From positions 1,635,355-1,699,354 of the forward strand of contig RDEW01000004.1 of assembly GCA_011109175.1 (NCBI GenBank): a stretch of 64,000 nucleotides of DNA, in the 5' to 3' direction. Origin of the DNA: Dicyema japonicum (Eukaryota; Dicyemida; Rhombozoa; Dicyemidae). The notes under the pieces are model-generated. The model saw nothing but the letters and a program-made list of their open reading frames with translations. It was not told where the DNA came from and ran no database searches. Position 1 is the stretch's first letter. Every line of letters starts with the position of its first letter. Positions 58,002 through 64,000 of the stretch are shown here, in pieces. Position numbers and translations under genes: made by a program.

Positions 58002-58590
58002 TTATTTTGCTAACAAGTAGAATAGATTTGCTACAAAAGTCAAGGAAATCCCAAACATCAGAATAATCATTAATTTCCAATAGTGTGTTTGTATGATATC
58101 AGAATCATCATTATGATCAGTTACAGAATGTCTTGTGTATCTGGTTGTTTCTATTAATTAATTTATAACTTCAAAGAATAATTTTATTACCTATTTTTTA
58201 TCACAATCAATAATTAACTATTGGAACTTTTATCTATTGATTTTCATGTTCAAACTGCCTACTCGTAACGAAGGATTTAAATCTTTTATATTAATGCATA
58301 CTTTATTACCCACATTGAAATAATACCATTGTGGACATTCACTCCCATCTTTCATAGCTTTGTAATATTTTGAATTTTCGACAATTGGTTTGATTCTGTA
58401 TTTGGTTGAGAGCGTCACTCCGCGACTTTTCTGGCTTGAGTATCATATTTACAATCGAAATTTCCACCATTGTGAAATATGCTCATACTTAATATTTGCG
58501 TTAAACAATTCTGTAGACAAACAACAAGGCTTTTGGACCTTACATAAACATATTCATCCTGATAAATACAAAACCTGGAGCATTGGTCTG
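58002..58590 (-). CDS. probable multi-exon single-pass membrane protein (paralogue-like to 6161-7470)
   Basis: One minus-strand frame runs CKVQKPCCLSTELFNANIKY, EHISQWWKF, then across two stops removable as a 27-nt GTAAAT...GAAAAG intron (about 58419-58445; an 18-nt version also keeps frame) to GVTLSTKYRIKPIVENSKYY, GSECPQWYYFNVGNKVCINI, KDLNPSLRV. A tentative pair of introns (22 and 68 nt) links this to SVTDHNDDSDIIQTHYWKL, then a membrane segment MIILMFGISLTFVANLFYLL and AK-stop at 58002. The block QWYYFNVGNKV resembles IWFLFNKNRIR of the 6161-7470 protein, suggesting a related ectodomain. The start codon is not resolved and the last splice junctions are guesses. Confidence 0.45.
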
Positions 58591-58679
58591 CTTATTTGAC
58601 TGTCGTCTTTATCTCTCCAGGGTGATTTTCTCCTCGACTTCTCCAAGGCCGTCCAGTGAATATTTACTATTATTATTAA

Positions 58680-58930
58680 TGATAATTTCACGAGAGCCCT
58701 AATATTTATAGCCACGTATGTGCAGCAAAAAAAACAAGAGAAAGAGTTAGCTTATTCCAGGTATTTCTGTTCTTAGCCAAATCCCTCAGTGTGTACAGGT
58801 TATCAGCAGATGCAAGTGTTTTCTTTGTGCCTTTCAGATCGCCTTGTAATACGACCAGAATATTTGGAGAGTTCAAATGAGGCCTTCATCTGGTCGCGTC
58901 GAATTAATGACACTCTCATAGTACCCTCTA
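58680..58930 (-). mobile_element. family A (RTE-like) 3' end
   Basis: Parallels 49205-49390 base for base over long stretches: 'tttcacgaga', 'aatatttata', 'gttagctt', 'ccctcagtgtgt', 'tttcagatcg'. The minus-strand protein would be the tail ...LRDLAK...W..L. Confidence 0.75.
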
Positions 58931-59715
58931 AGAAATTATAGTACTTCATAAAATAATATTTTTTTAATAATTTATTTTAATTTTTCCTATAATGTTATTA
59001 AAAAAATTTATGTTAATTTAATTAGCCGCGTGGCGCCATGTGGTGCTGCGTGGTTAATCGGTTGAGTTTTCTGCTTTTCCTGTCTCTTCCTCTTCTCTCT
59101 TCCTATTAGAGTGACGTCATGTGATCCACCTGTCTAGGTGACGCCCAGTGCCAGGCCGGCACGAAAAAGGATCATTTGCTCTCCCTTACTCCACTGAGGG
59201 GTTTCCACAACTTCATGTAATGGACGTCTTACCTTTTATGTTGATTCCGGATGGACTCTGTGTCTGTAGAAGTGGAAACTGGATACACTTAATTAGTTGT
59301 TTATTTTAACTTTTTTCTCGGTGTATCCGGGGTTAATAAATAAAAATAAAATGTTAACCTTGGTTATTGGTGTAATACACTGGATATGCTACAGGAAAGG
59401 GTTTATTACTGAATCCTTCATTAGAAAAGTGTGTGAAATGTTAAGGGAATTTAAAAATACGAATAAAACGACAAGGAAAGACAAATACATTGGAGTTCTA
59501 TAAAATGCAGATATAAAACATGCCTATTTAATAAGAGCTTTTTTTCATATCAATACGAATGGTGGAAAAACTATTAAGCTAGATATTACTATTTGGTTGA
59601 AACTAGTGTTTTTATAACAAGGCAACAGTTGTAAACCGTTCAACCTTGGGTACAGGTGCCCTATAGTAACCCCAAAGCACTTATAGTACCCCCTAAGCAA
59701 TTATAGTACCCATAA
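58905..59715. repeat. short repeats with TATAGTACCC motif flanking a SINE
   Basis: 'Catagtaccctctaagaaat' with 'tatagta' at 58917-58943, and three TATAGTA(A)CCC blocks at 59662-59710 separated by 'aagcaattat'-like spacers. They bracket the full-length SINE at 59025-59350. Confidence 0.5.
59025..59350 (+). mobile_element. SINE, longest copy
   Basis: Begins near 'ccgcgtggcgccatgtggtg', passes 'gatccacctgtctaggtgac', 'gcccagtgccaggccggcac', 'ctcccttactccactgaggg', 'ggatggactctgtgtctg', and ends 'tcggtgtatccggggttaat' then AAATAAAAATAAAA. Partial copies: 18572, 26530, 30448, 41110, 45455, possibly 52665. The 3' part resembles the LINE 3' UTRs here (TTAATTAGTTG...GGTTAATAA), suggesting it borrows a local LINE's machinery. 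The 5' head is GC-rich but I cannot show tRNA, 5S or 7SL ancestry. Confidence 0.75.
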
Positions 59716-60390
59716 TAAATTTTTCTTATAAGTGCTAGATTTAATAATTTTTTAGAGCTAATAGATTTGTTTAAGTGCTAGAAACAACTTTCCCAAATTA
59801 TCACTTTAAATCACATTGAGACTAGCGTTGCAAGAGACAAAAAGGGCAGATATATAATACTGACCTATGTGGTAATGAGGAATAAGAGTGAGTTTGCGAT
59901 AAACTCTTCTTCCAATAGAAGGAGAGACCTTATATTGCACTAGTTGTTTTAGGTAAAGACCTGAATAATTGAACATATACATATCAGAAATTGCAGAGAA
60001 TGATAGAGTTAGAGATTAGACTTTCGGATTTTATGAAATTAATAATCTTAGATTTGACTGTTTTACAGAGAGAGTTAGCAATCATTGTCTTCACCTGATC
60101 GATCTACGATTTTATATACCAATGTTTCTTCAAAGCTTTCTGCTCTTTTTTTNGTGAAGGAGTTGATTATAAAATAAGCAAAGAAACCTCGATTAAAAAG
60201 ATTAATTTGGATGCACTTAATTCAGTGTTCTTCAATCCAATTGATAGCCAGCATGTTGATGTTAAATTTTCAACAACGTGTTAAAACTGTTAATATTGCA
60301 CCTAGTGTGAGGCATTTAAAACGGGATCAAAGATATGCCATCATTGATATTTATTTTTATTTGTTTTTTACACTTATCCATTCTACAAAG
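59351..60390. other. unassigned sequence, contains one ambiguous base
   Basis: Holds the only N in the window (60153) next to a run of T. No supported gene. Confidence 0.45.
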
Positions 60391-60399
60391 AATATTACA

Positions 60400-60640
60400 T
60401 CTAGTCGAACGTCAAGGTTTATGTTTGTGTCCTGGATCTTTGATTACCTTCCGAAACCGTCGATCCGATCCTCCTCAATTCTGCTAATTGGTACTACAGC
60501 TTGTCTTCGTCCTCGCTTAGACCATCACTCAGTTTTTTGTTTAAGAAGAGCTTAATTCCGGCTCTCCTTGTTTTCTTTAGGAGCATAAGATCTTTTCATT
60601 CTTCGGAGATAATAGTCATTATTCGCACCCATGCTGTAGG
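60400..60640 (-). mobile_element. family F-like C-terminal fragment
   Basis: The minus strand encodes DLMLLKKTRRAGIKLFLNKK then LSDGLSEDEDKL, parallel to IMLLLEKSRRSAVKLALEEK of the 50-52 kb element. Confidence 0.55.
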
Positions 60641-60950
60641 CTAGAGAGTTTAACTCCTTTGAAAATGAATAGGAAGATGTCACGGCTAACATGTAACTTT
60701 CGTGTACAGAGGAGTGACTGAAATGCTCTCTCAACTCCTAATAATTTTACTATCTGGGATAAAGTTTAAGAATGATATAGATAAACAACCTAATGAAGAG
60801 ATTACCAGGATTTACACCAATTATTTTAGAAAATATTGTTATCCAGCACCGGATCAAGGTCTCCGGTGAAGATTTCATCTGCTTCTAATTAACTTTCGCA
60901 AATAGCATGTGTTAATTGTGTGTATGTTCAATTCGATGCTAGAAAAGAAT
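60641..60950. other. unassigned sequence
   Basis: No supported feature. Confidence 0.4.
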
Positions 60951-60953
60951 TGA

Positions 60954-61455
60954 GTGACTTCAGTAGAATTGGGTGACTTTGATGTGCATATGTCAATCTC
61001 GCCCCATGTTGAAAACGTATTTACAAAATGCGAAAAGAAAACTAATGTTCTGAAATGCCTCACAGGCTTATGGAAGATCGAAAAGTATTCTGTTTTGAGC
61101 ACTTTATATAAACAATTCATTGAACCATGCATCTTTTTTCTCATGTGGTATGTTGCCCATTCATCTCTTGGATGAATGTCTTAAAGATCGAAGGTAGCCG
61201 GAAAAGAGCCTCCAAGATCCTAGAACTCTGGATTTCTGGAGGGTTCTAGCCACCGTTGCCACTTGAAGCCTTGATACGAATAAACCATGGAACGCGTCGT
61301 CGTGATCGCGAAGACCCAGTCAATCGACCCATACGTGCTTGTGTAAGGTCAAGGGAGAAGCATCGGGCAAAGATGTGGTCCCTGCTAGAGCGTGCTGAGA
61401 TCACGTGATTAGTTGGTTTGTGTAACCGTGGTCTCTGGTGTTATTATTATTATTA
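60954..61455 (+). mobile_element. family C retrotransposon 3' end with (TTA)n tail
   Basis: RT thumb FDVHMSISPHVENVFTKCEK, LKCLTGLW, STLYKQFIEP, then after a frame change KRASKILELWISGGF, LEALIRINHGTRRRD and RPIRACVRSREKHRAKMWSL, LERAEIT-stop. The 3' UTR is 'tagttggtttgtgtaaccgt', 'ggtctctggtg' and TTATTATTATTATTA (61441-61455). This is the clearest family C end. Confidence 0.85.
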
Positions 61456-62810
61456 GCATGGAGAGAGGGGGTGAAGATCAGTTGTTGGTACATTCCTCTT
61501 AATGGAGGAGATCGATCACCAGCTATTCAGATTGTTAGTTAAAATAATGTTATGTTATGGTGTTTTGGAATTAATAAATCTTATCCGTGATTAGCTGGGA
61601 AATCCAAGTAGTTAATTAGTCGGATGGTTGAGGTAATAAATTACCTCTATTCCGCAATGGCTTAATCTCCTCAAGATGGATGCAACCTTTAGTTATTTTC
61701 GTGTATATAGTTTAAATGATAGACTCTAGTAACATGGAATATAAGGATTTTCTGTACGAGGAAGCGTCGGGTAGCTGTGCTCTAAGTTTGAATCTCATCT
61801 GGCACAAAATTTGGAGCAACTTGGATATGTCTGCCTTAAGGAAGAACAAGGGAATTATTAGTTAGATTAGTAATTCCAGAACTAATTATAAAAGAATGAT
61901 AATTATAAAGGATGTAAACTTTAATTTTTTAATCATTCTAATTTTTATACAAGTAGAAAGGATAGTAGGGAGTACGGCACTAGCGAAAATTCAAATACTT
62001 ATAAGTTTTGGGTAACAGGGAATTTTCAACTAATAATAATAGTTCTATCGTACTCAGTATCTCGAAATTACTTAAAGAGAGTAGGGAATAAGGCATAACG
62101 AAAACCTTAAGTATTCATATGCTCATTGAATATGCTGAATTACCTTTAAATAACAATAGTCAATATGAATAGAACGTGACTAAATAGAAGAACGTTTTTG
62201 TACTCACTGGCTTTATTTCCTAACTTTGATCTGTCATAAGTGACTGATGCAACATGCGATACAATTCCACGGCACATAAGCTTTACACCGATACACTATT
62301 TAAATTTTCAACTAATTTGTGTTTAACGAGACCCAGGAATAGACCAGGTACCTTCAGCATGCAATACAGACGTCATACTTTTAAGTTAATTTAAGTTATT
62401 ATTATTTAATTTAATACTGATAATTAAGTTAAGGGAATATGATACGAAGCGGTACTACTTGCCAACCGACTTTTACACAGAAAGTCTTCTACTGAAATAA
62501 ATCAAACATAAACCTATCGCCAAGTAACCAGATTTCCCAGATTTATGTATCTTCCGGACTTCTGCAATTTTTAAAGACATCCCAAATATCCAGAAAGTGC
62601 CTGGGAGTTCTTCCTTGAACAAACGCATAACAATTTTGTTTTTCCAGAATCATTGTCTGATGCATATTATTGCACTTTCAACTTGTTCATTTATAGGGCT
62701 GTGATTTAGTAGTAAAGAGCTAATAACTTTTTCCAACTTTTCTTTTAAGGAACAAATTCTTAAATTTTTATAACCTGCTAATTTCTATTCCCGAAACCAC
62801 TCGCCCACAA
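61456..62810. other. unassigned; possible SINE piece at 61785-61845
   Basis: 'Aagtttgaatctcatctggc' with 'cttggatatgtctgccttaa' resembles the two pieces at 46690 and 46867. Otherwise nothing. Confidence 0.4.
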
Positions 62811-62814
62811 AGAA

Positions 62815-62960
62815 GTTGTGTTAAATCCCAGAAGGCGCACGAGGAGAAAATGAGAAATCTGATTAAGGCCTTCGAGATCACTTAATTAATATAGTAATTA
62901 AATTAACTATTGGTGTTCTTGGGTTAATAATAATCGTTATTATTGCACGACACACTAGGC
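62815..62960 (+). mobile_element. family C C-terminal fragment with 3' tail
   Basis: VKSQKAHEEKMRNLIKAFEI-T-stop, then 'ttaattaatatagtaattaa', 'attggtgttcttgggttaat' and AATAATCG. Confidence 0.65.
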
Positions 62961-63059
62961 GATTATTATGTTTGGCGACGAGTCTTTCAGGAACGACACA
63001 GTAGTTAAAAGGGATCTTCCTACCTTTCTCCCTGACCAAATCCTCTCATCGCTAAAAAT

Positions 63060-63300
63060 GAAGTGATGTCAGCGATGGTAGAACGTGGGACAAAAATGGA
63101 AGAGGACGGACCTACTTCCCCACCTCTCTTCGGAAGCGGAAGCCTGAAATTAAGTATTGAAAGATGGATTTGGTCGGCACAAGCAGATGTTCTCCTTTCG
63201 GTTCCTTCCTTGGACTAGTTAGTTATGACTGTTTGTGCTGAATTTACCATTGTAAGCCTGGAGTTAGCAATAATAATAGTCATTATTATAATAAAATCTT
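63060..63300 (+). mobile_element. family I 3' end, longest copy
   Basis: Contains both parts seen singly at 13855 and 19425: 'aaaatggaagagg...cctacttcc' and 'caagcagatgttctcctttc...ttggactagttagttatgac', ending 'gagttagcaataataatagt'. Confidence 0.6.
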
Positions 63301-64000
63301 ACTTAACCATTACGAAGATGAAAGATTATTCTAATGAATATTAGTTCAAATAAGTAATTAGTCGATTTAGGGTTATAGTCAATATATCAAAATGGCAATT
63401 TGACTGGCGAGCTGTTGGTCATTTTATTCCCCATAGTATGGATAATTTATTACCCATTTGAGCAAACCATACAAAAAATTAAAAAATTCCATTGAAGTCA
63501 ATCTAAAAACCACATAATACGTTTCTCGAATTATCTAAGTATTTCTTTAGGCTTCTCATAATACGTTTCTTGAATTCGTTTTTTTGAAGTTGGCAAAACT
63601 AAGTTAAATACTTTTAGAATAAGACCACGTCAAAATAAAAAAAACATTTAAAAAATTATTGGAACATCAATTAAAGCGGAAATAAAATTAATCAGCAAAT
63701 TGGTGTAATAAGCCATTCGGAACCACATCACTAAGTAAATGAGTTAATATTTTAATGATTTTTATTTAAAATAAGTAATTAGTCGACTTATTGTCAAACA
63801 TAATACAGTCCGATCTTGTTTTGAAAACCCAAACTACTGGGAAAACCTCTTTTTTGGGGAAATCAATTTTGAGGAGATTTTATCATTTAATAGTAACGAT
63901 GAAATTTTCTTTTAGTAATAATCCCCAAATGTGAAAATTGGTAACGAAATGTTAATATATTTGTTTAAAAGCTAATTCAATCTTGCAACAATTATTAATT
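63301..64000. other. unassigned AT-rich sequence
   Basis: A short block 'aagtaattagtcga' occurs at 63352 and 63772 and 'cataatacgtttct' at 63514 and 63556. No gene. Confidence 0.4.

Noticed and set aside
60211-60555. 114-codon plus-strand ORF
   Set aside because: Its second half is antisense to a family F-like C-terminal fragment repeated at 57350.

Overview
This is an AT-rich, gene-poor piece of a metazoan nuclear genome in which most recognisable DNA is decayed transposable elements. The animal assignment rests on three things: a broken beta-tubulin copy whose residues match animal beta-tubulins, a FLYWCH zinc-finger ORF (a domain found in animals and their transposons), and a TPR protein resembling animal LGN/Pins. 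The most informative signal is intron size. Three loci on the minus strand read as protein only if introns of about 23-42 nt are removed; in one of them all four introns are exactly 23 nt. Such introns are very short for animals. From memory, dicyemid 'mesozoans' and orthonectids have introns in this range, so a small parasitic spiralian is my best guess. It is a guess; a myxozoan or another reduced parasite is possible.

Host-like genes, all on the minus strand: (1) 6161-7470, an apparently intact seven-exon gene for a 368-residue secreted or type I membrane protein with possible Ig-like segments; (2) 27571-27887, a three-exon gene for 86 residues; (3) 38265-38979, a five-exon LGN/Pins-like TPR gene with three one-base frame slips; (4) about 58002-58590, a second single-pass membrane protein that shares a short motif with gene 1; (5) 49756-50261, a 5'-truncated beta-tubulin pseudogene. 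A possible membrane protein at 11154-11487 is much weaker.

The rest is a graveyard of non-LTR retrotransposons, which I sorted into working families by shared protein or 3'-end sequence. Family A is RTE-like, with an AP-endonuclease, a YADD reverse transcriptase (RT) and a GRPRT tail (7.7-9.5, 19.8-20.7, 30.2, 49.2-49.6, 58.7 kb). Family B is an RT with a CCHC/restriction-like endonuclease tail (21.1-21.7, 23.35, 31.6, 36.8-37.9 kb). Family C is Jockey/CR1-like and ends in the peptide RPxRxCVGSR...AGIT-stop; it has about nine 3' ends. Family D is Jockey-like and ends in WDHLI (3.8, 28.0-29.7, 44.6 kb). Family F is a nearly full-length Jockey-like RT (50.4-52.0 kb, with fragments at 31.0, 52.1, 57.4 and 60.5 kb). 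Family G is an RT-associated tail with a second kind of endonuclease (9.9, 19.1, 25.1 kb). Many copies end in short (TTA)n or (TAA)n tracts.

There are also a Tc1/mariner relic (48.1-48.6 kb), a FLYWCH ORF between two inverted short repeats (22.5-23.8 kb), a dispersed SINE family with a 3' end like the LINE tails, tRNA-like SINE pieces, and several tandem duplications. Long stretches, listed as unassigned, hold nothing I can defend. There are no rRNA or tRNA genes, CRISPR arrays or prokaryotic features.
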